Source of the DNA: Rhea pennata
Taxonomy: Eukaryota; Chordata; Aves; Rheiformes; Rheidae
Reading direction: 5' to 3'
Length of the DNA stretch: 64,000 nucleotides
Assembly: GCF_028389875.1 (NCBI RefSeq)
Contig: NC_084669.1
Span: forward strand, 32,836,731-32,900,730
Shown here one piece after another: positions 28,274 to 40,578 of the stretch. The notes under the pieces are model-generated. The model made no database searches and had not been told where the DNA came from. It saw only the letters and a list, made by a program, of their open reading frames with translations. A program made the translations under genes and the position numbers. Numbering within the stretch: position 1 is the first letter of the stretch; each line of letters starts with the position of its first letter.

Positions 28274-28470
28274 CGCCGCTCGCGGCGCCCTCAGGGGCGT
28301 GACGTGTGCCCCGGGGGGCCGCGCCGCGCGCCGCCGGGCCCCACCGGCCGCGCGCCCCGTAGAGGAGCCGTCGCCCCACACGTGCCCCGGCGAGGCGCGG
28401 GGAGCCGCGCCGGCCCCGCAGCCCCGCCGGCGCCGCTCGCCCCGAACTCGCCCTCTGCGTTCACTGCTCG

Positions 28471-31400
28471 CAGCCATCGACTCTCACGTCGTGCCCTTTG
28501 CCGCCTCTCCCTCCCCTCTCGCAGCCATACACACTGCATTATTATTATTTTCTGGAACGATCGTGCACCTCAGTCCGCTGTAGATCGTGTGTTTGGAAAC
28601 AGGCAGAATTTTAGAGGACTCTGCTATTATGCAATGACAGGGTGATGGTCGCAGTGCTTTCCTCAGTTTTTTTTTTCGGCCAGAAAACCTGGTGTTACTT
28701 GCACCGGTCTGAGCGGGGGGTTATTTTGGCTGCTGGCTGCCCTGAGAAGCCAGCGGAGATGGTGCATTTCTGCGGAAGGGGGCCCGTGTGGGGCCCTGCT
28801 GCAGCCAGCCCCTGGGCGCAGCGAAAACGGCCCAGGCAGCCAGCCCCGTCAGCCCCTCGGAAATGCCTTAGTTTGCGACGGCATCCGCACACGGCAAAGA
28901 AAATATATATACTCTGGAGAATTCGAAACAATAAAACATTCCTTCTGGTAGAAACATCTCTCTCTAATCAACATTTTTTACATTTTTTTTTCCTTCTTCA
29001 ATCTGCAGAATAATGAAGGGGGCCTGTGTGACTGTGCCCTCTGTCTTTTCCTCTCTAACTTCTGAATCTGCTGGCCGCAGTATCGAACACGTTTGGCGGT
29101 GAGACACAGCTCGCTAATTCACCTGTTTGCGACAGCTTTCCTGAACCCAGCAGCCAGCCGCGCCGAGGCCCGCGGCCCACGCCGGCAGCTTGCCGGAGTA
29201 ACCGGTAGCCAGGCAGCACGTTTGCTGGCCAACCGCAGCCAAAACGTGTGGTGCAGAATTGGCCGCAACGGCACACGGAGCGCGGGGTGATTGCGGCAGA
29301 TGTAGGGACACGAGGCACAGATCCACGGGGGATCGGGGCCGCGTTATTCCTCCGCTGATGAGGCAGCTTTTCCTTTTATGCCCCCTTTCCCCGGTCTCTT
29401 GAATCAGCTGGGGAGCCCACAGAGAACTGAGTGATGAAGTTCACAGCGTTTTACACTCTTAAAAACCTCTATCTGTGCAGGCCAGCATGAAAGGCGCCCA
29501 ATTTCTTTAGGTTATAGGTACCCCAGCTGGCACTGGCTGCTTTTATGCGTCACTTGCTATGAAAAAGGGTTTGCAGGCTCAGGCACAGACTAAAGGAAAG
29601 TCTCAGTGTGGGCTTTGCTTTTTTCCCTCCTGCTACTAGCAATGTTGGGCCTCATTTTAAAATGAATGTAAAAAGCCCTTCTCTATTCTGCTTTTAATAC
29701 TAATTTAATTATCCCCCAGTGGTACAGCTTTTAAATTGAACTTTTTGTTTAAATATTAAAGTAATGTTATAGCTTATACCCAAACCCTGGATTTTAAACC
29801 TAAATATATGAAAAAAACTATACACACAAATCTGCACTGTCATGTATGTAGAAAACGTCTGGGCCCACAGAGCAGCAATTTGGTCCAGATCACAGTGCAA
29901 GGCTGGAGTCCCAAGACTTCAGCAAACATGAATATTTATGTACCATTAAATCAATATAAGACCTCTTTTTTAAAATAAAATTATATCTATATATGTATGC
30001 ATGTATGTATACACAGTCTCCTGCAGTGGCGCCAGTGCAGATGCTGCAGAGCAGTTCTGCCACACAAGAAAGGGGAAGTGAAACAGTGAGGGAAAAGCCC
30101 CGCTTAAGCTGACAAGTTCAGCTGGACCATCCAACCCCATTAGATTGCAAAGAGTACATGTAAAAGGCACTGAAAAGCAGGTATTTCAGTTATCATACTT
30201 GACGATAATATGAATAACGTCCTCATGGGGTTTAATTTATTTAGTCGGGAGGGTCAACGTCTTCCTCACGTTATAGCAGCTTTGCACCAGTATAGCAGTA
30301 TGGTTTTTCATTCTTCCGTCTTGAGTGTCCCTCGTTATTTGTGCTGTGTTTAATGCTAGCTGAGCCTCGGTCCACGTACTCTTCCTTTGCATCCTTGCAC
30401 TGCCAATGAACAAAGTTGACATAGCTGTCTGTCAAGCTGGCAGCTTCCTGCAGCCATCTCTGCTATTAATGTTTCTCAAATATATTTCAAGATGGTAAAA
30501 TTTTCAGGTCACCAGGTACAGCAAAATGGAGGAAGCGTTTCTTCTGAACCGCCTAACTAATCATACAGTAAATTCTAGGGAATATTGATTTTCCTAAGCT
30601 AAGCGCCCCCAGAACATATTTCTTGTCCAGTTTAATTCCTATCTGGGTCTTAGAGCAGGAGACAAGCTGTTTGTTACCTTGGATATGGATTCTGGAAAAC
30701 CAATGTTCTGGGCAAAACGAGAAAGTAAGCTAACTGGAAATAACATCACCGTGGAAACAGATTTAACAGCATTCCTTCCGCTTTATTCAGCACTAGGTTA
30801 CAGCGGATCTGGCTGCTGCGCGTTTCGGATTCGCGTTGCTCCGGCTTCCCCAGGCGAGGCTTTCCCGCAGCGCCGGCGCTGCCCCCCGGCAGGGCACCCT
30901 GCGGGCTGCCCGTTCCGGCGTCCGCGACCGCCTGCCCCCTAAGCGGGCCCGACGGCACAGCGTCCGCGTTGCTTTCAGCTGCTTGACTCCCTTGAAGGGG
31001 CATCTGTAAAGCTTCAAAAGAGTAACAGTTCACTCAGCATTAAGAAAAAATATTAGTGCCCTGATAAATTATGCCAGTGTTGAGCTCATACGTAGTGCAA
31101 TCTGCGTGTTTGAGCGAGTTCGAAAAAACCATACTTTTGCTGAGGCAAAGTTGTTGATTTTAAATAGTGCTTTTTTACTACTATTTCAAAAAAAAGAAAA
31201 AGACCCGAAGAAGCATACCGGTTTTCAGCTTCCTCTAGAAGTGATGCGAGTGAGCAAAGTGCCAAGCACCGTATCGGTTCATGCACAAACTGCCATTACT
31301 GCACTGAGGGGCACCACGAGCTCCACCATACCGCTAAATTACTCCTTTTGGTTGTTCAGATGCAAGAATTTGAGTAAAATATGCGAGAGAGAAGACTTGT

Positions 31401-34400
31401 TCGAGCAGAGCCTGCAAACAGCACCGGTTGGCGGTGGAAAACCCTTTCCCTCCCCCAGCGCGTGAGGGTGCAGCAGGCCGAGGGCGGGTGGCCGGGTCCT
31501 CCTCGCCGTTCCTGCTGTAGGTGCTGCGTTTGCTGAGCCCCCTCTGCTCTCTGCGTCCGGGCGGGCTGCTTCGCACCTGAGAGCGCTCCGGAAGAGCCTG
31601 CACCGAGCCTCTCCGGAAGAGAGAGGGCAAAAGGTCTTCATCGCATCAATCTCCCGCCTGAGTACTTGGCGGAGTTGGAAGCATTTTCCTCGTCCAGATC
31701 TGATAACGCACAGGGACTAGAAAGAGGGAGAAAAAATCCTTTCCAAAATAGTTGCTTTATGTTCAGCATCATTTTCTGAGGTGTGGAAAGCGATCTGCTT
31801 TTCCTGGAATACATCTTACATACAGTAAAGGGAATTCTGCTGCTGGCTGCTGTAAGCAGATTGCGATGAAATTAGGTTTATAATCAGATAGCTGAGGCCG
31901 GTGTTGCAGAGCATGCCGCGGCTTCCGCAAGCAGCTTGAATAATACAAGCATTTAAATCCGGCAGAAGATCGAACCGCAGCCGGTCTGGGGGGTTTCCCC
32001 CGGCAAGAGCAGAGTTACTGCAGCGGGCTCACGGAGAGGCCGGGCTTCACGCCGTCCTGCCGAGCCCAGAGCGAACGCAAAGCCTCGTTCAAAGGCCCTG
32101 ATACTGACAGAGCACTTCAGCGAAGCCCCGCTACGCGGCCTGTTAATTCAGGCCTCTGTACTCCTGTAAAACTGCTTTAAATTAAGGTATATTAATGCAT
32201 GTCTCATTTTAGATATGCCCCAGGCTCGCTGCTGGCCTCTCCCCGCTGCACCTCGGCGCTTCCTGGCGCCCTGCGGTTCGAAGCCGTGCCGAGACGGCGC
32301 CCGGCTCATCCCCGCCGCCGCCCGGGACGGCCCGAGAGGGAGGCGGGGGCGGCCGAGCGGGAGTGACGCCCGGCGCCCGTGACGCTCGCCTCGGAGACGG
32401 CGCCCTGCTTCTCCCCGAAGCCTCCGAGTCGCTTCGGAAACAGCACCCGCGCGCCTGAGTGCAAGGCCACCCGCCTGCCCCGGGTCAATGGATTAAAAAG
32501 GGAGAGAGCGCGCTACCCTAATTAGCACCCTCAAAACCCCAGCGTATGCTTCGCACATCAGCAAAACGTCAACCAAACCAATTAAAAAGCACAAATACTA
32601 TAAGCACAATTAGCAAAACCCTCTTTGAAGACTTAAGGTGTTCAGGAGTAGCAGTCGTAAACATACCTGTAAGGGTGGAGGGGAGAGTTGGTCCAAAAAA
32701 GGGCTGTTAAAGCCTCCATAGCACCAGCGGAGGTCTTCACATCCAGGAGCAGCAATAAAAAGGCAGGAATTTCTTAGCAGAAACTATCATTACAGGAGGT
32801 AATGGGCAATTAGAAACAGTATTTCACAAACTCACATCAACAGTAGAAATATTTGTATAAAATACAGTGGTAGTCATGATGATGGCTTAGAATAGGTATG
32901 TTCAGAGATTTAATAAAATCCTTAAAGTAATTCCAGAGGTCCATTAATCAGCTGGAAGAACTTCTATAACAATACAATTTCATTAAAATATTCAGTAGTT
33001 AGAGACCGAGAAGATATAAGACTAATGGAAGCTAATTAACCCCAGGAACATTCCTGTACAGTACTCAGAGTACCTGACTGAAACAGGGGGAAAAAAGGAA
33101 AGCAAGCTGAAGCAGTACTAAAAGAGTGTGATCTGTGTACAGGAGAACAGTCCGCTGAGAAGGCCGCTGGTAGATGTAGAGACTTGCCGCTGTGGAAGCA
33201 GGGTTACAGGGGAAAAGCTTACGATCTGAAAAACATTTGTATGAACAGAAAGAAACCCTGTTCACCAATATAACGGGTTAAGCTGTCTATTGATGCAGAA
33301 TGAGACATGTTTTCTAAGAAACAATTCAGACTAAAATAACCAAATATGCCGCTTTTTCTTCCAACCGACAATTATTTAATCAGAAACCTGCATTAGGAAA
33401 GAAATCTCTCTGGAGGACGGACTCTACAATTATGAAAATTTGCCACGCGGGAGCAATCCAGCAGCTAATGCATCTTCTGCTCTTGGGCTTTTCCTTTGTG
33501 TCCTTCCTTTCCCAGGAAGTTTTGTCAGATTCGTAACAGGTTTGTTCTGTTGTTCTGGCTGTGCCGTAACGATACGCAACGCCTGGACGCCGTCCAAGGA
33601 AGCCGGTGAACAGCGGGCGCTCTGCGTTGCTGTTTTATAGACCAACTGGCTCTCAATAATTGAACATTAGCGTGATGGGAAAAGTACCAATAAAACTTTT
33701 ATTATAAATCTTCGCCTTCCTCCAGGATTTAGGGTCAAATAAATAGAGCCATGCATGATTAGCAGCCTGTTTTTAGCATCAGCAGTTATGAGAAACGTGG
33801 CACATACATCGAGTTTCCTTGAGCAACTAATTTTTTCTGTCCTTTGCTAACCCTTTTCTCATGCATTTTTTATGTAAAGCACTTGGACTCTGTAGCAGGC
33901 TGGACCCAAGTTTCCCATCTGCCTCTTCTCTACTCCTGCGTCCATGTCACTGCTGTGGGACGAGCAGAAAACCGCCGCGCTTTCCCCCAAATCCAACCAA
34001 ACGGGGCCTGGCGCCCTTCCCTCGTGGTGCCTGCTGCAGGCAAAAGCCTGCATTAAACAGTCCTCCAGGAAATTAGCATTAATTAGTGGGGTGCTGCAAT
34101 CCCGCAAGCGAAAGCCATTTATCCTGCTAATGTCATCTCAGCACTGCAGGAGCTCTAGGAATTTCTGACGTTACAGCTGTTACTGGCCACAAATAAGACG
34201 CGTTTGACGCTCCTTGAACAACGGGAGGAGCTCGGCCAAATTCTTTGCAGCGTCGCTAGCAGGTAGTACCGAAGCAGAAGTCAAAGGCTAAGAAGAATGC
34301 AGCAGTCAGCAATTTGAACAGATGCAATAAAATCCCATGACTTACAATTTTGCCTGTACGGAGCACGTTCTCGTTGGAGAAAATAGGAAAAAAGACAAAA

Positions 34401-35269
34401 GCACGTATTAAGGGTAAAGCTCTCGCTCTGGGGCTGTCTGCAGCATTTGCTCTTACAGGAAGGATTTCTGTTTTCTTTTAAAAGAATAGCTGCCACCTTG
34501 TTTTTTCCTAAACGTCCTGAACTAGTGCTTGAATCAAAGCATTCAAACTAAAGCAACACCTAGAAAACCCTATGTTTGTGCAACATTTAGCAGGCAGCTT
34601 TGAGCTCTGGAAATCTAGCTGTACAGTTGCCGTTTCGACATCGACTCCGTCCCCGTTGGGGCCGCAAGCAGCCGCGAGGCCGGGGCACCTGGCGGGAGCC
34701 GCCGGAGGGATGCGCGGCGGCCGGGGCCGGCACCTCGCCTCGCCTCTCCCTGCTGCCGCCACCGGTGCCGGCTCCTCGCGCCTTCTCGCGGCTGGTCACC
34801 GCCGCTGCCGACCGCCAAACCCGCGGCCTAACGCTGACCGCTGGCAGCTGCCGGCGCGTGCTGAAAGCATCCTCCCTCGCGTGCGCGATGCCAGGGCAGG
34901 AGGCGTCTGCTTGGCGAGGTCCCGGAGTCGCTGCTCGTCTTGGCTCGGCCCTCCAAACGCTCCGGCAGGGACGGGAGCTGCCAGCTTTGCGCCGCAGTAT
35001 CCTCAGGAGGGAAAAGGTGCGCTGCAGCGCCGCTTCCGAGGAGCCTCCTCCGTCGCGGGGAGGTGGCCTTTCCTTAGCTTTGCGGCGGGGGCGACGGCTG
35101 CTGCGGGGAAAGCCGGCCGAGGGGCGGCCGCCCGCCCGCACGGGGAAGCCGAGGAGGCGGCTCACGCGAAAGGGACGGAGAGGAAAAGGAGCAAGAAGCC
35201 AGCGGTAATTACTGGCTGATGTGCTGAAGACACAGTTACATCGGGTACAATAACACTGCAAAATACACG
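28471..35269. other. CCDC6-ANK3 intergenic region
   Basis: No gene recognised. It alternates between AT-rich stretches and CpG-dense patches (about 28.7-29.3, 30.80-30.96, 31.43-31.65, 31.97-32.49 and 34.6-35.2 kb). Two stretches (about 32500-32630 and 34070-34150) carry TAAT/ATTA homeodomain-type motifs, including CTAATTAGC and CATTAATTAG, and could be enhancers. There is no proof of function. Confidence 0.6.
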
Positions 35270-36767
35270 TTACCCCAGAGTTTTAACACAATTTATTTTA
35301 TGCTTAAATAATCAACTAGATCATCCAGTGTTTGTTGTTTTCATACATATGTAATTAGAGCTATTATCAATGAATGCTGTTTCCATATGAATATAATCGA
35401 CAAATTAAAGGATTTCACCAAAACCCAAATAAAAATGCCCTTTAAAACACAGCAGCCTTAACAACCTAATATTACACTGCTAGGATGATTACAGATGATT
35501 GGCTTACTGAAAGATTCTACATCTTATAGCCAGTACACAATACAGTAATAATTTTACAGCGTGCTGCCAGTCTATTAGCTAATAATTTCTCTTCAGTTCA
35601 TTTAAAAAGATCCCAAACCTGTGCTCATTAGAGCACCAACCCACTTCTAAAGCTGCAAGCATTACCCCTGTTATAAAGCGAGAACAGATAGCACCCCCCT
35701 CCCCATAATGCAACTACTGTATATGTTATGGGTTTTAGGTCATTTCATTGAAAAATTGGCAACAGCAACAAATATTAGATGAAGGGCTTTGTGTTTACAG
35801 ATAAAATCTTATTTTCTCATGTTGCAGTATAGTGTTTGCAAAACTGGAAAAGATTTAATCAAAATAAGGTGAAACACATGCATCAAAATATTAGTACTCT
35901 GAAGAAAAATTTTCACAGAACTACAGAATTCCTCATTTTGGGAATCATTTAAATTTGCAGCAGATTTTAAAGATTTTTTTAAAATCAAGCTAGCATTTTT
36001 GCATATACAAACATTATAATTGCTAATATACAAGAATCTGTGAAGATACACCCAGAATATCCCGGTAGGTGTAGCCATCTGAGACACCTAGCTTGCTCAA
36101 CGCATTTGCAATACTCTTTGTGATCAAGAAGGCAGTGCCTTATCAACATTTATTCTATTTTGTTAGAATTTATACAGTGTTATTTATTTACAGCAAAACT
36201 ATTGATGTTTAAAAAAGAAACAAATAGTGTTTTATACCCTGACAGTTTGGGTCCAAGAAAAATAAGGCGAGCTGTTGTGGATTTTAGTAATTTTAGTGTC
36301 TTTCCATAGTTTAACCATTTCATCTTCTTAAATCCCCTCTGGCCACAGGAATTTATTTCTTTTGTGATGACATCAAACTGCTTGAAATAAGCTGTTAACA
36401 GCATGGCATCTGGTATATACACTGCATTGTTAATTGCACACTCTCCAATCCTGTGAATGAAAGTGAATTTCCATGCTCTGTAAATTGGCTCATGCTAAAT
36501 TAATTTTTTTGTTTTTTTTTTTTTTTGTTTTGTTTTGTTTTTGCATAAAAACCATGCGGTTAATGTGTGGAAGCAGCAAACACACGCACACTTTTATAGG
36601 TGAATGCTTAATTCCTGTTGATTTTTCTTCTGTGAGTGTCCTTCTAGCATACTGGCAGTTAAAGCGCACAGTTCTATGGAAAGAAAAGAGAACGTGGGAT
36701 TATTTTTGAGCATCTCACCGGGATCAATTTCATGCCTTTTCCTTACTAAACAAAACGTTCTAATTGG

Positions 36768-36787
36768 TATTATGGAATTCCATAATA
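36768..36787. repeat. 20-bp perfect palindrome in putative ANK3 3' UTR
   Basis: TATTATGGAATTCCATAATA equals its own reverse complement. In RNA it could pair between molecules or form a tight hairpin. Confidence 0.9.
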
Positions 36788-38640
36788 GGATAAATCCTAC
36801 AATTTCTAGGTATGTAATGAAATTAGTTGAGCTCCCAGCACGAAGGCAAAATGCAACTGCAGACGCTCACGTTGCTCGCAAATTGATTTACCGAGATGTT
36901 TGCCACACGCTGCATTTCATCATCGCAGACAGACTAACAGCTCTGCGCAAACGACTGCGAGAAACGCGGGCTCGCTCACGAGGGCAGGAGCAGCGTTATC
37001 TGCAGGGCGCCAGCGCCGCTCTTCTGCTCGTCAGCCGCAGCGGGCCCCGCACCGGGGCGCGCGCCCCAGCCCAGGCGCCTTCCCGGGAGGGCTCGCGCTG
37101 CCCTTCGGCGGCAGAACCGCGCGCCCTGGCCCGCACCGACGGCCGCAGCTCGACCCTCGCCGCTAACAGCCGCCGACTCGCGAGGCAGCTGCCACGCCGG
37201 CCCCCGTGGCACCGGGCAGAAACACGTCTTCTGGCCCTGCAGGACTGATTGCAAAAATTCCCAACTTTTCTTTTAATCCATATTTCGCAATGGGTTTATT
37301 TGCAATGCAGTTTTTTTTGCAGCAAAATCTAGGAAAATGTATGTTTTTTTCAAAGGTTCAAAATGTAAAAGCAACACCTCTGCCTCACAACAGGACTTTT
37401 TGCCTTTTGTGTCCTCATTGGGCTCTCAGTTATTTAGCACACATTTGGTCGCAACCTCCTGCGATACCAGCGTGGGAGCACAACGATTTGTCCTGGGGGC
37501 AACGCTCTCCCCGAGCACAGGCTCGTCGGGGAGAGACGCTGCACTTCCCAGGGGCTCTGGCGGGGAACTGTGGGAGAAGCGTCCGCAGTCGCCGGAGCAG
37601 ATCCGGGCTGGAGGAACCTGACCCAGAATCCCGAAGGTCAGAATACGTTTTGGACATTAGCCTGGGCTGCTTTACTAATACCAGGGTGTTTTAAGCGTGT
37701 GCCCTCGCCCCGTTCCCGCCCCGCGTGGCACTGCGCTGGCTGGCCAGCAGGCTCCTCATCGGCACTGGGGCAGACCCCCCAGGCACGGCCTCCCCGCAGA
37801 CCGACAGCCGCCAGGCCGAGCTCAGCTCCACTTTTAGCATTCAGCCAGTGCAGCGAGAGGCGGGAAAGGCGAACTCCAAACCCCGAAGAGAAATGCAGGA
37901 GCCGACAGGGGGTACAACTTCACGTTGCTGTTCCTCCACTTTGGCGTGCTTTCCTCCAGCCCCACTTAGCTCCGCGGAGGAGGAAGACCTGCCCCTCCGG
38001 GAGGGACCTGGCTTCTCCTCCACCCCGGAGCACCATCGGATTCGTGTTACAGGTCCTGTTTATTCTGCTCTTTAACCCTCCAGTCAACGCTATGCCAGAC
38101 TGTATAGGAAAGGATAAAACACAGACTTCACTTCTGAACTCCTCCTCTGCCAGCTTCACAAAACCCAGACGAAACCCACCAAAGCTAAGAAAAAGCCTGA
38201 GGAAAGAAAGACGCAGAGACACTGCGCGTACAGACTTGAAGACATGGCCGACCGACCGGGCGGCACGGGCAGCTGCAGACCGGCTCCTCCTGCGCTTACC
38301 ATCACGTTTGCTCGGTGACTGCAGCCACGGACCTGGACTGCGCAGCGCCCCGGCACGCCGGGACAGAGGAGCTGCTGGGGGTGCAGGCTCTGCACATTTG
38401 GTTTTACTTTGGAAGCCCTTATACCATCAGCTGCTGTTCTGTTACTGTTGTTAAGGTTGCATCAATAAAACTCACAGGAAACATTTGGTAAGGATTATTT
38501 GTTGGCAAATATTTAGACACTTCACTGGACTTTACAAGGACATTGACTTGCATAAGAGTCCTCAAATCACGTGCCCAGCTGTGGAAGAAGTCCTTCACTC
38601 CCAATCATTTACGTGTAGGCAATTCCTCCACTACTCAGGT

Positions 38641-38646
38641 TTTATT
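38641..38646 (-). terminator. ANK3: Proximal ANK3 poly(A) signal candidate
   Basis: Canonical AATAAA on the minus strand about 300 nt after the ANK3 stop codon; the first canonical signal I noticed downstream of the gene. It would give a short 3' UTR form. No cleavage data are available. Confidence 0.4.
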
Positions 38647-38948
38647 TAAATGTCGTGGATTTCAAACCCTATGCTCCACCAAACTCCTGAAACCTTGCAC
38701 TCACCTCAGTTTTGCTTCGCTTTGTTTCAAGAAGAAAAATTCTCTTTCTACACATGAACTCAAGGTCGTTTTTACCTTACAGGATCAAGGCCATTTGCTC
38801 AGCTCTGTGGCTGAAGAGGGACGCGAAGGACCGAGGAGGCAAGCCGCTGCCTGGCCTCCAGCTAACCGCGTGCTGCTCGCTGCTGTGCTGCCGACAGCCT
38901 TAAGCAATGGAAGAAAATGGCTCAGACTGACCGTTCGGCGTTCGGCTT

Positions 38949-39017
38949 TCATGAATAACTTTTCTTCTCCACGTGTCTGACTTCCTTCTTTGTCTTAACC
39001 TTATAACCTTCTCCCTG
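38949..39017 (-). CDS. ANK3: ANK3 terminal coding exon and stop
   Basis: Acceptor CCTTTGAAG then CAGGGAGAAGG. Encodes QGEGYKVKTKKEVRHVEKKS, then YS and TGA (38951-38949). This matches the human ankyrin-G C terminus as I remember it (QGEGFKVKTKKEIRHVEKKS). Phase 0 fits both the 46635 exon (SEQK) and the end of the cassette exons. The acceptor is a tandem AAG-CAG, so the glutamine may be included or skipped. The exon sits about 1.4 kb beyond the cassette exons, in a moderately GC-rich stretch. Confidence 0.93.
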   Translation of the reverse strand, partial: QGEGYKVKTKKEVRHVEKKSYS

Positions 39018-40313
39018 CTTCAAAGGAAAAGTATAAATGTTAACGCAGCCAGCAGACAGGGTTCACAATTATAAACCTGCTTCCAAAACAGGCTCCACAT
39101 TTCGCTGTAAGAGGATAAGTAAAAAGCAGTTAAATCACTTCAGCACTTCAGCTCAAAGGTACACACCACCCAAGTATCCACTCTGCCGAGCGGCAAAAGC
39201 ACAGGCCTGAAATATCATCGTCAAGGCCCAAAATGTGTTCGTCAAGGCCCGAATACCATTGTGCAGCAGACAGCCGAGGTCTGCAACTCTGAACCCAGTG
39301 GGGAGCGCTCGGGGAGCCCCGTCGCTGCCAGCGCGGTCCCCGTCCCCCGGGGAAGTGGCCGGGCCAGGATCGTGATCTTTCATGATGCCTGTGCTTTAAA
39401 GTGAGCAGGTTAGTAAAGGAATAAAGGCAAAGGGAAGAAAGCCAGCGAGAAACTTCACCAAAGCACAGCAGAAGGAAAACCAACGAAAGCGCCAAGCGGT
39501 GCAGATTTCAGCGTCTTTTAGAACACCAAACCCCAAAATGCAGTTTGTCTACACTCATTAAAAATAGCTCAATAACCATCTAAAAATAAATACTCCTGCA
39601 ACCACGAGCCTCATTCACATCAGAGAAGGGACATCTGTTTATGTGGGGTTATCAGCAGCATTTACCCCTCGGGTGATCTGTATTGATGCATTTGTAACTA
39701 TTTGTAGTTTTTATGTAATCTAATCTGTCAGAGTAAATTGCAAATATTTCCCCTACACTGGGCAGCATTTTTTTCCATGATAAAGAAGAAAGAAAGGGGA
39801 CAGTTTGTTTCAACTCTCTTCTATTTTTGTCATCTCCCTCCTCCCCCCTTTTTATTTTACTACCGGCAGAAAAGGAGTTTGCTACATTTGTTTGTTTCCA
39901 AGTCCTAAATTCTGTTTTTCCTCAGGCAAAAATTCTGTGAGCCCCAAGGACAGCCTTACGGGCGTGAAGAGGCGCTGGGGCGCCGCGCGGCCGGTCCCTC
40001 GCTTGCGCCGGTGCTGACGCCGGGCGCAGCCCAGCCCTGCAGAAGGGAGGGCTCCTGCCACGGACAAAACCCCATCCCGGCGTCCCGTTGCGCAGATGCC
40101 GCTAGCGAGATGCTCCCGCCTCACCCCAAGCCCTTCGTCACCAGCAAGGGAGCGTTGGGGCAAAGGCAGGCTCAGCCCGGGCCGCCTCGCAGCATGCCCC
40201 GCGGGGGACCGCGCGCGAGGGACAGGCCCGCCCCGCCGCCCAAGCGCCTACGCGGTCCGCAGCGGCGAGCGCGGCGCCCTGGCGGGGCTGCAGCCCGCCA
40301 CCCCGCGCAGCCG

Positions 40314-40326
40314 NNNNNNNNNNNNN
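40314..40326. other. Assembly gap of 13 N
   Basis: Thirteen unknown bases flanked on both sides by the same 16-mer CCACCCCGCGCAGCCG (40298-40313 and 40327-40342). The gap may be artificial: either the two copies are one sequence read twice, or a GC-rich tandem repeat was not resolved. It lies 68 nt from the ITRKVVRR exon. Confidence 0.95.
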
Positions 40327-40393
40327 CCACCCCGCGCAGCCGCCGCAGCTCGCCGCCTCTGCTGGGACGGCCTGGCGGGCCCCGTTGCATTAC

Positions 40394-40453
40394 CGTCGCA
40401 CCAACTCTCCTCTCATGGGGGATAACAACGCGTCTTACTACCTTCCGGGTGAT
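40394..40453 (-). CDS. ANK3: ANK3 cassette exon, ITRKVVRR segment
   Basis: Acceptor TTCCTACAG directly before ATCACCCGGAAGG. The frame reads ITRKVVRRVVIPHERRVGAT up to a possible donor ACG/GTAATGC at 40393, giving 60 nt in phase 0 on both sides. The first eight residues match the family (ITRKVIRR in mammals), while the following residues are more diverged. The 3' boundary is less certain: GTAGTA or GTAAGA inside the first 20 nt are other possible donors. The frame also stays open into the CpG-rich sequence and the 13-N gap, so a longer or terminal version is possible. Confidence 0.65.
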
Positions 40454-40578
40454 CTGTAGGAAGCAATACACGAAAAGGATCGATTTGTTTTTTTTTTCTA
40501 GGTTCTAAAGGGAGAAAGCATGTTAAAAGAAGTTACTTGAATACAAAGACTCAGAGCAGCGATGCAATTGGTGATTAC

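Larger units (their letters stand above)
27440..28470 (-). promoter_or_regulatory. CCDC6: CCDC6 CpG-island promoter region
   Basis: Extremely G+C- and CpG-rich block covering CCDC6 exon 1 and several hundred bases upstream. No TATA box is apparent, as usual for housekeeping promoters. The transcription start cannot be placed from sequence. A 13-bp tandem repeat lies 167-231 bp upstream of the start codon. Long open frames here on both strands are a composition effect. Confidence 0.8.
35270..38948 (-). other. ANK3: Probable ANK3 3' UTR
   Basis: Sequence following the ANK3 stop codon, with no further coding exon seen. Minus-strand AATAAA signals occur at 38646-38641, 38064-38059, near 37290, near 36185, and near 35295. 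The last is followed by U/G-rich sequence and then a drop into a CpG-rich patch, so a distal end near 35270 is my guess. A long 3' UTR of several kb fits the family. The part below 36.5 kb is AT-rich, as in conserved UTRs; 36.95-38.4 kb is CpG-rich. The extent is inference only. Confidence 0.4.

Noticed and set aside
27398..28645. A 415-codon plus-strand open frame and several other long frames over the CCDC6 promoter
   Set aside because: They follow from extreme CpG content with few stop codons; the products are Pro/Ala/Arg low-complexity and lie antisense to the real CCDC6 exon.
34572..35261. Overlapping frames of 202-224 codons on both strands
   Set aside because: CpG-rich patch downstream of ANK3; open in several frames at once, so not evidence for a gene.
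37570..38454. 294-codon plus-strand open frame
   Set aside because: GC-rich sequence antisense to the probable ANK3 3' UTR; no domain or motif seen.
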